Source: Arcobacter cryaerophilus gv. crypticus
Lineage (GTDB): Bacteria > Campylobacterota > Campylobacteria > Campylobacterales > Arcobacteraceae
DNA: 64,000 nt
Direction of reading: 5' to 3'
NCBI RefSeq assembly: GCF_002993025.1
Contig: NZ_NXGI01000005.1
Coordinates: forward strand, 124,001 to 188,000
A program made the position numbers and the translations under genes. Below, one piece after another: positions 1-8,462 of the stretch (positions within the stretch are counted from its first letter, which is position 1; every line of letters starts with the position of its first letter). Below the pieces are notes generated by a model, which was given only the letters and a program-made list of their open reading frames with translations, was not told where the DNA came from and did not search any database.

Positions 1-119
1 TTGATTATGCTGAAGAGAGTGCAAACTTTAATAAACTAAACATAGTTTCTCAAGCTGGTTCTTATGCAATCAGCCAAGCGAATGCTACTCAACAAAACGT
101 TCTTAGACTACTTCAGTAG
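1..119 (+). CDS. flagellin, 3' end only (truncated by window edge)
   Basis: Reading from base 3 gives about 38 residues ending NVLRLLQ and a TAG stop. This is the C-terminal helix of flagellin (Flagellin_C), which packs in the D0 core of the filament. The last ~39 codons almost match the end of the next gene (1054-1172), differing mainly at ATQQNV versus AVSQNV, so this is the upstream copy of a tandem flagellin pair. The start lies outside the window. A strong hairpin terminator follows at 199-234. Identity as flagellin is certain; flaA versus flaB naming is not. Confidence 0.9.
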   Translation, partial: DYAEESANFNKLNIVSQAGSYAISQANATQQNVLRLLQ

Positions 120-120
120 T

Positions 121-182
121 TTGGAAATTGGACTTTAGTCCAATCTTTAATATAATAATGGGACTTAAGTCCCTGTTCCGAA
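121..182. repeat. two-hairpin palindromic element, intergenic copy
   Basis: Two perfect palindromes sit side by side: ATTGGACT-TT-AGTCCAAT at 127-144 and GGGACTTAAGTCCC at 160-173. They are bracketed by TTGGAA (121-126) and TTCCGAA (176-182). The same bracket and hairpin order occur at 19577-19633 inside manC, so this is probably a small dispersed palindromic element rather than a simple terminator. No T-tract follows. Its function is unknown. Confidence 0.6.
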
Positions 183-198
183 TAAGTTCTCTTTTATT

Positions 199-234
199 AA
201 AAAGTGGAGAAAAATCTCCACTTTTTCTTTTTTT
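199..234 (+). terminator. Rho-independent terminator of upstream flagellin
   Basis: A 12-bp perfect stem (199-210 with 215-226, core AGTGGAGA/TCTCCACT) with an AAAA loop is followed by a T-rich run to 234. It separates the two flagellin genes, so each probably has its own transcript. Confidence 0.85.
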
Positions 235-245
235 AATATTCATTT

Positions 246-268
246 AAACTAATTTTATGAATTAGTTT
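246..268. repeat. 9-bp inverted repeat upstream of flagellin
   Basis: AAACTAATT (246-254) and AATTAGTTT (260-268) form a perfect inverted repeat with a 5-nt loop, about 60 bp before the second flagellin start. It could be a regulator site or a weak hairpin. No sigma-28 box of the Campylobacter type could be placed convincingly nearby. Confidence 0.35.
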
Positions 269-329
269 GTAATAATTGTCTAATAAAGTTTTATTTACAC
301 TAAAATAAATCAAAAATAAGGACAAACTT

Positions 330-1172
330 ATGAAAATTAACACAAACGTATCTTCACTTACAGCTCAAGAAGCAGCTAAAAATACAAATGCTAGTATAAG
401 TAGCTCTTTAGAAAAATTAAGTACGGGTTTAAAAATCAATAAAGCTAGTGATGATGCTTCTGGTCTTGCAATTGCTGATAAACTTAGAACTCAAGCTACA
501 AGTATAAATCAAGGTGTTGCAAATGGTAATTCAGCAATATCTCTTTTACAAATTGCTGATAAATCTATGGCTGAGCAATCAAAAATTCTAGATACTGTAA
601 AATCAAAACTAATTCAAGCAAATACTTCAACTACTTCAGCTGACGGTAGAGAATCAATTAGAAAAGATATTAATAAGTTATTGACTCAATTAGATAATAT
701 AGCAAAACAAACAAATTATAATAGTACTAATCTAATATCTAATGCAGCTGGTAATGCAGCTGGTGTTCCTCTAAATTTCCAAATTGGAGAGAAAAGCACG
801 GATATTATTAGCATGGGTGCTGTAAATTCTAATACTACTGGATTAGGTATTAATGCTCTGGCAACACTTGGTGCAAATTTACTAACTTCTGGTCTAGCAG
901 CATCTAACCAAACTACAGTTGATACTGCTATTACAACACTAAATGGATACAGAGGAGACATAGGTTCTACTCAAAATCAAGTTGAATCAGCTGTTAGAAA
1001 CTTAATGACTCAAGCTACAAATATTAAAAATGCTGAGTCTGTTATTAGAGATGTTGATTATGCCGAAGAGAGTGCAAACTTTAACAAACTAAACATAGTT
1101 TCTCAAGCTGGTTCTTATGCAATCAGCCAGGCGAATGCTGTTTCTCAAAATGTTCTTAGACTACTTCAGTAG
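330..1172 (+). CDS. flagellin, complete copy
   Basis: This 280-aa filament protein opens MKINTNVSSLTAQ. It has the flagellin N-terminal helical domain (about residues 1-140), a short Ser/Thr-rich middle (about 160-200) and the C-terminal domain (about 200-280, ending NVLRLLQ). It is much shorter than Campylobacter flagellin (>550 aa) because the surface D2/D3 part is nearly absent, which is typical of Arcobacter flagellins. The Ser/Thr-rich middle is the likely site of the O-glycans made by the genes downstream. AAGGA at 318-322 supports the start. A near-identical 3' end lies upstream (1-119). Confidence 0.96.
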   Translation: MKINTNVSSLTAQEAAKNTNASISSSLEKLSTGLKINKASDDASGLAIADKLRTQATSINQGVANGNSAISLLQIADKSMAEQSKILDTVKSKLIQANTSTTSADGRESIRKDINKLLTQLDNIAKQTNYNSTNLISNAAGNAAGVPLNFQIGEKSTDIISMGAVNSNTTGLGINALATLGANLLTSGLAASNQTTVDTAITTLNGYRGDIGSTQNQVESAVRNLMTQATNIKNAESVIRDVDYAEESANFNKLNIVSQAGSYAISQANAVSQNVLRLLQ

Positions 1173-1176
1173 TCTA

Positions 1177-1198
1177 AGTTTATTAAACTACTCTTTTT
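1177..1198 (+). terminator. probable flagellin terminator
   Basis: AGTTTA-T-TAAACT (1177-1189) is followed by CTCTTTTT (1191-1198), directly after the flagellin stop. The element overlaps the 3' end of the convergent maf gene. Confidence 0.5.
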
Positions 1199-3204
1199 AG
1201 ACACAAAATATAATCATCTATTAAAACTTCTATTTGATTTATAAAAATTTCTTTTATTTTTTGTACTTTTTTATATTCTTGGTTTAACCCTCTATCATTA
1301 AAATGATAATTTAGATACGGTATAACTATCTCTATATATTTATATAATACTAAAAATAAAGGGTAATCAAAATCTTTAATTAAATATATAAAGTTTATTG
1401 ATACTTCTCTAAATTCTAAAAAACTTTTGTTTTCAGTTGCCTTAAGTTCATCTAAATAGTTTTTTATATCTTTCTCTAAAATAGTTATTTTTGTTATATA
1501 TTTTTGTTTATCTTCAATACTAAAACTATTTTTTATAAAAAATTTTAGCTTCTCTTTTATATTTAAACTATCTTTATCTATTTTTTCAAACTCTTTTATA
1601 TTCAGATTATCTATTTTTTGTGGAATAGTTCCTTGAAAAAATGCACCACTAGAAGATAGATTAAATATTTTTGTATCGCTTTTCTTATTAATTAAAATCT
1701 CTTGCAAATAATATATAGAATTATAAAAAGTTGGAATAGTAGAAACTTGTGTTTTTAAATTACCTTTTACTTTAAAAATTGTTTTTCTATTTTCTAAAAT
1801 ATTTTCTTTATTTTCTCTATTTAAATTAACTTTTCTTATTCCAGAACCAGCTTCTTTAGAGTGTGTTTCTCCTGTATCTTGGTTTAATGCTAAATCAAGT
1901 CCTACAAGATAAATACTTTTTATATTTAATTGTAAAAGAATATATAATGTTATTTCTCCTATACTAAAACCTTCTACAGTATCTATTTCTTCAAAAAAAG
2001 AGCCAAGTCCTTCATATAGAATTAAATTTTTATCTTTTAATCTTTTTAAAATCTTTTCATTAGTTAAGGTAGAAGCTAGAAAAACTGTATTTTTATCTGC
2101 TTTTTCTATCGTTGATTCTGGAAATTGAATTCTTTCTAGCCATTTTTGCTCATCAACAGTTGTTACTAAATCTACTTTAATTTCTCTATTTAGAAGCTTT
2201 TTATATACCGAACCAATAGTTACAATAAAAAACTTATCCTGATTTTGTTTAATCCACTCTATATTTTCATCCAAAGATGGACCAGCTGCTAAATATAAAA
2301 CTGGTATATCTTCCAAAGCCTTAAAGCCTTGCTTAGTTTTATTAAACTGTAAAAAATAATATTTATCTTTTATATATTTTGTAGTTCTATTTAAGTAAAC
2401 ATAGATATACCTCAAATAACTATATTGAGAGCTTCTCATAGAAGATAGAATTGCTATAAATAAATCTAAATAATCTTGTAAATAGTTTCCTATTTCTAAA
2501 TATTTTATAGCGTAGTTTGAAAATCTATTAAAATCTAAAAATTGTTTGATTTTTTTTTCTACTTCAGTAGTATCATCCATAATAGAAAAAATAACACCTT
2601 TATTTGCAATAATTTTATAATCTAAAGTAAACAAAGATAGTCTAAAAGTCTCAAGATTTTTTTCAAAAATCATATATGATTCAGCATTAATTTTTTGTGC
2701 AATTTCTGGAATATGCCTTCCTGTTAAGACTCCAAAAAAAACAAATTTTTCTATTTTTTTATACTTTTTAGTTGGATTATCTACATAATCATTTAAGGCT
2801 ATTGAAAATTCTTGCATGTTTTTTTGTAACAATGAGTCATACTCTCCAACTTGTTCATTTGACAAATTTATACTTGGACTATTTTTATATCTTCTAAAAT
2901 GGTTTTCTATATTCAAAATAGTTTTTGAACTTGAAAAATCTACATTTTTTATCAATTCATTATTTATTTTTGTTGGTTTTTTCCCATACAAATATTTATT
3001 TGTTTGATTATCAAAAATATCAAAATCACCATTTTCCTTGATAAATTCCAACTCATATCTCTCTTTATATTCACCTGTTTCAATCATTCTTGATAGTTTT
3101 TCAACTCTTTGAAAAAGATCATTGTCATACTCACTTAAAAAAGCCATATTTGCTAGGAAAGTGGTTGTAAGAGCATTTTGTAATTTGATTTCTTCATCTG
3201 TCAT
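1183..3204 (-). CDS. Maf-family (DUF115) motility accessory glycosyltransferase
   Basis: A 673-aa protein of the motility-associated factor family, whose members transfer nonulosonic acids such as Pse or Leg onto flagellin Ser/Thr in Campylobacterota. The MptE-like DUF115 core spans about residues 295-480, with LAAGPSLD at 305-312, TTVDEQKW at about 348-355, YLVGLDLALN at 432-441 and THS at 447-449. The N-terminal half is lineage-variable and the C-terminal third is helical. It is convergent with flagellin and divergent from the long glycan run. It is the best candidate in the window for the enzyme that puts the finished sugar on flagellin. Which of the several Maf paralogues it is cannot be told. 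Confidence 0.9.
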   Translation of the reverse strand: MTDEEIKLQNALTTTFLANMAFLSEYDNDLFQRVEKLSRMIETGEYKERYELEFIKENGDFDIFDNQTNKYLYGKKPTKINNELIKNVDFSSSKTILNIENHFRRYKNSPSINLSNEQVGEYDSLLQKNMQEFSIALNDYVDNPTKKYKKIEKFVFFGVLTGRHIPEIAQKINAESYMIFEKNLETFRLSLFTLDYKIIANKGVIFSIMDDTTEVEKKIKQFLDFNRFSNYAIKYLEIGNYLQDYLDLFIAILSSMRSSQYSYLRYIYVYLNRTTKYIKDKYYFLQFNKTKQGFKALEDIPVLYLAAGPSLDENIEWIKQNQDKFFIVTIGSVYKKLLNREIKVDLVTTVDEQKWLERIQFPESTIEKADKNTVFLASTLTNEKILKRLKDKNLILYEGLGSFFEEIDTVEGFSIGEITLYILLQLNIKSIYLVGLDLALNQDTGETHSKEAGSGIRKVNLNRENKENILENRKTIFKVKGNLKTQVSTIPTFYNSIYYLQEILINKKSDTKIFNLSSSGAFFQGTIPQKIDNLNIKEFEKIDKDSLNIKEKLKFFIKNSFSIEDKQKYITKITILEKDIKNYLDELKATENKSFLEFREVSINFIYLIKDFDYPLFLVLYKYIEIVIPYLNYHFNDRGLNQEYKKVQKIKEIFINQIEVLIDDYILCLKRVV

Positions 3205-3272
3205 AGTTTATTACCTTTTAATCTATTTTTAATTATAAAGAATTGCATTATAGCTTATAAATATATAAAATA

Positions 3273-3300
3273 TTAAAATAGATGTTTACCTATTTTAATA
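3273..3300. repeat. inverted repeat in the maf/glycan divergent region
   Basis: ATTAAAATAG (3273-3282) and CTATTTTAAT (3291-3300) form a perfect 10-bp inverted repeat with an 8-nt loop, about 40 bp before the first gene of the glycan run. It lies where promoters for both maf and the glycan operon must be, so it may be an operator. It is AT-rich, so chance is not excluded. Confidence 0.4.
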
Positions 3301-3341
3301 ACATATTTGATAAAATTGATACAAAATTAAAAAGGTAGAAA

Positions 3342-4367
3342 ATGATTAGTCCTATACAAACTGGTAAAACTTATGGTGTTCTTCATAAAGAGAGTTATTT
3401 TTCATTTTTAGGTTTTGCAAAAAAAGTAGGAAGTGACGAAACACAAAAAATAGATGTTTTTTTAGATAACAAACTAATTGATACTATAGAAGCAAATAAG
3501 TTTATAGAAAAAATCGATGATATGTATGATGTTGAAAGTAAAGCTTTCAGATATCATCTACCGACAAAATATATATGTAAAAAATCTATTATATCTTTTA
3601 AAAATCATGACTCTGGTGAGGAGCTTCTAAACTCTCCATATACTTTGATTGATAAAACTCATGAAAAATTTAATGAAACTAAATTTTTACATAGTTTGAG
3701 TGAACCTTTAAGCGAAGAGTTAAAAAATATGTATAAACAAAATAGTGTGGGATTTTTGGCTACTAAGGAGAATTTGGAAGATGAAGAGTTTGTCGAATAT
3801 GTAAATGAAATAATAAAAGATTTTCCAGAGTATGATTTTAAGGCTTTATATTTTGATAAGAATTCAATAAAAGAGATAAAAAATAAGTTTCAACATAGCA
3901 ATTTAAATTTAATAGAACTAAAAAGTGCAAAAGATATTTTTGAAAACTTAGAAGTATATTTAAGTAATTATGAAAAAACATTTAAAGATAGATTTGAAAT
4001 GCCTATTATGAATCTTTTAAGATATAAATCAAATGATATTCTACTATTAACTTTAGGGCTTAGTAGAGATAAAAATCTTACTTTACGAGAATTTGAAAAT
4101 CAAAATAAAGCATATTTTAAAAAACTACTAAATAATCTTGAATATTTAGGTTTCAATAAAGATGATATAGATAAATATGGAAATAGTTTTAATGCAATAA
4201 GTTTTAAATCATATAGTGAAAAATATAATATAAATATAAATTTTAATTTAGATGAATCTACTAGAATAGCTTATATTTACTATCATTTAAAATTAGGTTA
4301 TAAAAATCATATTTATTTTAAAGAAATTATAAATAGAGTAAAAAAATCCATAGAAGTACAAAAATGA
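3342..4367 (+). CDS. uncharacterised glycan-locus protein with N-terminal beta-sandwich-like domain
   Basis: A 341-aa protein not assigned to a family. Residues about 10-100 (GFAKKVGSD, VFLDNKLIDTIEANKF, FRYHLP) resemble the beta-sandwich module often fused to bacterial polysaccharide glycosyltransferases (pattern 'W..d...p..v.vyvdg..i....A..fR', then 'F...lP'). The rest is helical and acidic/lysine-rich, with no nucleotide-sugar motif recognised. No signal peptide or membrane segment is visible. The 3' end overlaps the next gene by 4 nt (ATGA), so the two are probably translationally coupled. It may be an accessory to the transferase that follows (inference). Confidence 0.65.
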   Translation: MISPIQTGKTYGVLHKESYFSFLGFAKKVGSDETQKIDVFLDNKLIDTIEANKFIEKIDDMYDVESKAFRYHLPTKYICKKSIISFKNHDSGEELLNSPYTLIDKTHEKFNETKFLHSLSEPLSEELKNMYKQNSVGFLATKENLEDEEFVEYVNEIIKDFPEYDFKALYFDKNSIKEIKNKFQHSNLNLIELKSAKDIFENLEVYLSNYEKTFKDRFEMPIMNLLRYKSNDILLLTLGLSRDKNLTLREFENQNKAYFKKLLNNLEYLGFNKDDIDKYGNSFNAISFKSYSEKYNININFNLDESTRIAYIYYHLKLGYKNHIYFKEIINRVKKSIEVQK

Positions 4368-5383
4368 ATGAAAATAAAATACTACATGTGATGATTCTTG
4401 ATAAGTTTTTAGCTCCATTTATAGATTTTGTAGATGAAAATTTTGGAAGAGAGAATCATCACTATGTATTTATCACGAGTGAAAAATATGAGTACGGATT
4501 AACTCCTGAACACAAAGTAGAATTTTTGCATACAGATGATGATATATTTATAACACTTTTAGACTATATGAAAATGGCAAAAAAAATTATACTTCATGGA
4601 CTTTGGAGAGACAAAGTTGATATATTACTCTATTTCAATCAAGAATTACTTAAAAAATGCTACTGGGTTATGTGGGGTGGGGATTTTTATTTTCCTGAAA
4701 AACAAACTTGGTTTAGAAATCAAATTATTAAAAATATTCGTAATTTCATAACTTTAAATATATATGATTTTGAATATGTCAAAAACAAATACTTTACATT
4801 TGGTACTTTATGGAAATGCCCATTTTATCCAAAGAATCTTTTTAAAGAAATTTCTACGTTTAAGGTTAATCAAAAATTAAAAATTTTAGTTGGAAATTCT
4901 GCTACGATTACAAATAGACATGAAGAAATATTTAATTTACTTACTAATTTAGAAAATAAAGAATTTGAAATCTATTGTCCTTTATCTTATGGAGATAAAA
5001 TTTATGCAAACAAAATCATACAATTGGGAAAACTTTTATTTAAAAATGATTTTCATCATATTGATAGATTATTAACTCCACAAGATTATTTAGATTTTTT
5101 AGAAACAATAGACTTAGCAATTTTTAATCATAATAGGCAACAAGGAGGAGGAAATATTATTTCACTTTTAGGCTTAGGAAAAACTGTTTATCTAAATCGG
5201 GAAAATAATATGTATGATTTATTCAAAAATATGAATTTAATATTTTATTCTATCGAAGATTTATCAAATGGAATATTGAAATTAATTGACCAAAATGCAA
5301 AATTTAATAATATTTCAATAGTTCAGGATAATTATTCTGAAAAAGAAAGTTCAAAACAATGGCAAAAAATATTTAATGATTAA
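4364..5383 (+). CDS. Glyco_transf_56 (WecF-type) glycosyltransferase
   Basis: A 339-aa protein with family GT56 hallmarks: WGGD at 104-107, VGNSATITNRHE at 176-187, PLSYGD at 206-211 and NRQQGGGN at 257-264. WecF adds 4-acetamido-4,6-dideoxygalactose (Fuc4NAc) to enterobacterial common antigen. No enterobacterial-antigen genes are present here, so a related 4-amino-deoxysugar is the likelier donor. The very next gene is a DegT sugar aminotransferase and a hexapeptide acyltransferase follows, consistent with local synthesis and transfer of an N-acylated 4-aminosugar. It is predicted to act at the cytoplasmic membrane face. Donor and acceptor are not determined. Confidence 0.82.
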   Translation: MNENKILHVMILDKFLAPFIDFVDENFGRENHHYVFITSEKYEYGLTPEHKVEFLHTDDDIFITLLDYMKMAKKIILHGLWRDKVDILLYFNQELLKKCYWVMWGGDFYFPEKQTWFRNQIIKNIRNFITLNIYDFEYVKNKYFTFGTLWKCPFYPKNLFKEISTFKVNQKLKILVGNSATITNRHEEIFNLLTNLENKEFEIYCPLSYGDKIYANKIIQLGKLLFKNDFHHIDRLLTPQDYLDFLETIDLAIFNHNRQQGGGNIISLLGLGKTVYLNRENNMYDLFKNMNLIFYSIEDLSNGILKLIDQNAKFNNISIVQDNYSEKESSKQWQKIFND

Positions 5384-6449
5384 TGTAACAAAAACTTATC
5401 TACCAAATAAAGAAAAATATTTAAAATATATCGATGAGATATATGAAAATGGTTGGATTACAAACAATGGTCCACTAGTTCAAAAACTAGAAAAAAAATT
5501 AGCAAAATATCTTGGAGTTAAAAATATTGTATTAGTTGCAAATGGTACAGTTGCTTTGGAAATAGCGTATAGAACATTAGAATTAAAAGGTTTCGCTATA
5601 ACTACTCCTTTTAGTTTTGTAGCTACTACAAGTTCACTTGTTACAAATCAACTTTTACCTATTTTTGCTGATATAAACCCAAATAGCTTAAATATTGATC
5701 CAAGAAAGATGGAAAAGCAAATTACTAAAAATACATCTGCTATAGTTGCTACTCATGTATTTGGAAATCCTTGTAATGTAGAGGATATAAAAAAGATTGC
5801 AAAAAAATACAACCTAAAAGTAGTTTATGATGCAGCTCACGCTTTTGATGTAAAATATAAAGATACCAGTGTATTAAACTATGGAGATATTTCAACTCTT
5901 AGTTTCCATGCTACAAAACTTTTTCACACTATTGAAGGTGGTGCTTTAATTATAAATGATGATGAGCTTGTAGAAAAAGCTAGATATCTTATTAACTTTG
6001 GTATAAAAAATCAAGAAGAAATACCTCACTTGGGAACAAATGCAAAGATGAATGAATTTGAAGCTGCGATGGGGCTTTGTGTTCTTGATGATATAGAAGA
6101 GATAAAAGAAAAACGAAAAGTTATTTTAGAAAAATATAGAAAAGAGTTAAAAGATTTAGTTCAATTTCAAGAGCAAAATGAAAATTCCACAGAGAATTAT
6201 AGCTATTTTCCAGTAGTTTTCAAAACTGAAGAGCAACTTTTAAAAGTACAAAAAGCTTTAAGCAAAAAAGATATATTTCCTAGAAGATATTTTTATCCTT
6301 CACTTGATACACTTGATTATATAGAACCAAAACAAGAGTGCAAAATATCAAGAGATATAAGCAGAAGAATACTTTGTTTACCAATTTTTACTGAACTTAA
6401 AGAAAATATCCAAGATACTATTATTGAAATAATAAAGGATAATTTATAA
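5376..6449 (+). CDS. DegT/DnrJ/EryC1/StrS sugar aminotransferase
   Basis: A 357-aa PLP-dependent nucleotide-sugar aminotransferase. VANGTVALE (54-62) and the YDAAHAFD segment (151-158) contact PLP, and the SFHATKLFHTIEGG segment carries the Schiff-base lysine K181. The pattern is close to VioA/FdtB-type enzymes acting on dTDP-4-keto or 3-keto-6-deoxyhexoses. No dTDP-glucose synthesis genes (rmlA/rmlB) occur in the window, so the keto-sugar would have to be made elsewhere or be a GDP/UDP sugar. The gene overlaps its neighbours by 8 nt and 1 nt, showing tight coupling. Substrate is unassigned. Confidence 0.88.
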   Translation: MINVTKTYLPNKEKYLKYIDEIYENGWITNNGPLVQKLEKKLAKYLGVKNIVLVANGTVALEIAYRTLELKGFAITTPFSFVATTSSLVTNQLLPIFADINPNSLNIDPRKMEKQITKNTSAIVATHVFGNPCNVEDIKKIAKKYNLKVVYDAAHAFDVKYKDTSVLNYGDISTLSFHATKLFHTIEGGALIINDDELVEKARYLINFGIKNQEEIPHLGTNAKMNEFEAAMGLCVLDDIEEIKEKRKVILEKYRKELKDLVQFQEQNENSTENYSYFPVVFKTEEQLLKVQKALSKKDIFPRRYFYPSLDTLDYIEPKQECKISRDISRRILCLPIFTELKENIQDTIIEIIKDNL

Positions 6450-7138
6450 TGACATTAGCAATAATGCAACCATATCTTTTCCCATATATTGGCTATTGGC
6501 AACTTATAAATGCTGTTGATACTTTTGTATTATATGATGATGTAAATTATATAAATAAAGGATACATAAATAGAAACTATATTTTAGTTGATGGTAAGGC
6601 TCAACAGTTTACACTTGAGCTAATAAATGCAAGTCAAAATAAGCTTATAAATGAAATAGAAGTTGGAAACAATAGCAAAAAGCTTTTAAAAACAATAGAG
6701 ATGGCATATAAAAAGGCACCTTATTTCTTTGATATATTTCCAATAATTGAAGCGATATTAAATAATAAAGAAAAAAATTTAGCTAAATTTATTGGTTACT
6801 CTTTGGAAGAGATATCAAATTATTTAAAAATTAATATAAAATTTATATACTCAAGCGACATAGGAAAAGAAAATAGCTTAAAAGCTCAAGATAAAATTAT
6901 AGATATTTGTAAAAAGTTAGAAGCTAGAGTTTATATTAATTCAATAGGTGGACAAGAACTTTATAATAAAGAGAAGTTTAAAGAAGAAAATATAAAATTA
7001 AATTTTTTAAAAACACAATTTATTGAATATAAACAATTTAAAAATGATTTTATATCACATTTATCTGTAATAGATATCTTAATGTTTAATAGTGTGATTG
7101 AAATTAAGCAAATGCTATTCAGATATGAACTGATTTAA
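6449..7138 (+). CDS. WbqC-like family protein
   Basis: A 229-aa protein opening with the diagnostic IMQPYLFPYIGYWQLI and YDDVNYINKGYINRN segments of the WbqC family. These proteins are common in O-antigen and glycan clusters, often next to DegT aminotransferases. Their reaction is not established; acyl or aminoacyl transfer to an aminosugar has been suggested for relatives. The start shares one base with the previous stop (TAATG). No membrane segments are seen. Its place between the aminotransferase and the acyltransferase supports a role in modifying the same amino sugar (inference). Confidence 0.85.
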   Translation: MTLAIMQPYLFPYIGYWQLINAVDTFVLYDDVNYINKGYINRNYILVDGKAQQFTLELINASQNKLINEIEVGNNSKKLLKTIEMAYKKAPYFFDIFPIIEAILNNKEKNLAKFIGYSLEEISNYLKINIKFIYSSDIGKENSLKAQDKIIDICKKLEARVYINSIGGQELYNKEKFKEENIKLNFLKTQFIEYKQFKNDFISHLSVIDILMFNSVIEIKQMLFRYELI

Positions 7139-7155
7139 TAAGGAAGGAATAAACA

Positions 7156-7815
7156 ATGGCAAAAGTAATAATTTTTGGAATTGGACAGATAGCTGAGATA
7201 GCACACTTTTACTTGACAAATGACAGTGAACATGAAGTGGTAGCTTTTACGGTTGATAAAGAGTTTCTTGAAAAAGAAAAATTTCATGATTTACCAGTAA
7301 TTGCATATGAAGAATTAATAGAAAAATATCCACCAAATGAATACAAAATGTTTATCCCTATAAGTTATAAAAAAGTAAATAAGTTAAGAGTTCAAAAATT
7401 TGCTGATGCAAAATCAAAAGGCTATACATGTGTAAGTTACATTAGCTCAAAAGCTACTTACTATAATACACCAGTAGGTGATAACTGTTTTATATTTGAA
7501 AATAATGTCATTCAACCTTTTACTAAAATAGGTGATAACTGTATCCTTTGGAGTGGAAACCATATAGGACATCATACAACTATAGAAGATCACTGTTTTT
7601 TAGCTTCACATGTAGTTGTATCTGGAAATGTAACTATTGGTGAAAGTTCCTTTCTTGGTGTAAATTGTACTATAGCTGATAATGTTATTATTGGTAAATC
7701 AAATGTCATTGGTTCAAGCGCTGTAATTTTTAATGATACTGATGATAATTCAGTATATTCTCCAATTGAAACAGAAAAATCAAGAGTTCCAAGTAATAGA
7801 TTGAGAGGTTTTTGA
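7156..7815 (+). CDS. NeuD/PglD-type sugar acyltransferase (left-handed beta-helix)
   Basis: A 219-aa protein with a small Rossmann-like N-terminal part (VIIFGIGQIAEIAHFYL) followed by hexapeptide repeats from about residue 110 to 205 (for example IGDNCILWSGNHIGHHTTIEDHCF in pieces, then VTIGESSFLGVN). HHT near residue 136-138 includes the His expected to act as base in PglD/VioB/FdtC enzymes. It probably N-acylates the 4-amino or 3-amino sugar made by the DegT enzyme two genes upstream, using acetyl-CoA or another acyl donor. AAGGAAGGAA precedes the start. It ends in TGATG shared with the next gene. Confidence 0.85.
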   Translation: MAKVIIFGIGQIAEIAHFYLTNDSEHEVVAFTVDKEFLEKEKFHDLPVIAYEELIEKYPPNEYKMFIPISYKKVNKLRVQKFADAKSKGYTCVSYISSKATYYNTPVGDNCFIFENNVIQPFTKIGDNCILWSGNHIGHHTTIEDHCFLASHVVVSGNVTIGESSFLGVNCTIADNVIIGKSNVIGSSAVIFNDTDDNSVYSPIETEKSRVPSNRLRGF

Positions 7816-8453
7816 TGGAGTATACAAAAATAATAGAACATTATGAAGAGTGTTTTGATAAGTATGGAGACACACCACGAGGAGTGGATTGGACAAAAGA
7901 AGAGCAGGTTGAATTTAGATATCAAACAATGCTTGAGCTTGTTAACTTTCGTGAGAAATCATTTCAGGTTACTAAACAAGTTTCCCTTTTAGATTATGGT
8001 TGTGGACTTTCACATCTATATGAATTTATACAAAAGAATAATATAAATAATATTGAATATACTGGATTGGAAATATCAAATAAATTTTTTAATGAATCTA
8101 AGCAAAAATTTCCTAAAAATAATTATATTCTTGGGGATATCTTAAAAGATAACAATCTTTTACAAAATAAGTACGATTATATTGTTATGAATGGAGTATT
8201 TACAGAGAAACGAAATTTGTCATATGAAGATATGTTTGAATATTTTGAAAAAATGGTAGGATTAGTTTATAGTTACTGTAATAAAGGTATATCATTTAAT
8301 GTGATGTCAAAACAAGTAGATTGGGAAATAGATACTCTTTTTCATGTTCCAATGGATGATATGGCTAATTTTCTGACTAAAAAAATTAGTAGAAACTTTA
8401 TAATACGAAATGATTATGGACTATATGAATATACAGTTTATTTATATAAGTAG
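7815..8453 (+). CDS. class I SAM methyltransferase
   Basis: About 212 aa with motif I LLDYGCGLSHLYEFI near residues 58-72, TGLEISNKF (motif II region) and DYIVMNGVF (post-I/motif IV region), a Rossmann SAM-binding fold. ATG 7815 is chosen over an in-frame TTG at 7812 because it overlaps the previous stop by one base and has GAGAGG upstream. It is likely to O- or N-methylate a sugar or sugar nucleotide of the locus, where it is one of several methyltransferases. Target is unknown. Confidence 0.82.
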   Translation: MEYTKIIEHYEECFDKYGDTPRGVDWTKEEQVEFRYQTMLELVNFREKSFQVTKQVSLLDYGCGLSHLYEFIQKNNINNIEYTGLEISNKFFNESKQKFPKNNYILGDILKDNNLLQNKYDYIVMNGVFTEKRNLSYEDMFEYFEKMVGLVYSYCNKGISFNVMSKQVDWEIDTLFHVPMDDMANFLTKKISRNFIIRNDYGLYEYTVYLYK

Positions 8454-8462
8454 AACAATAAT

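Noticed and set aside
240-329. Sigma-28 promoter for the complete flagellin
   Set aside because: No spacing of a TAAA-type box with a CGATA-type box could be found; only AT-rich sequence and an inverted repeat are visible.
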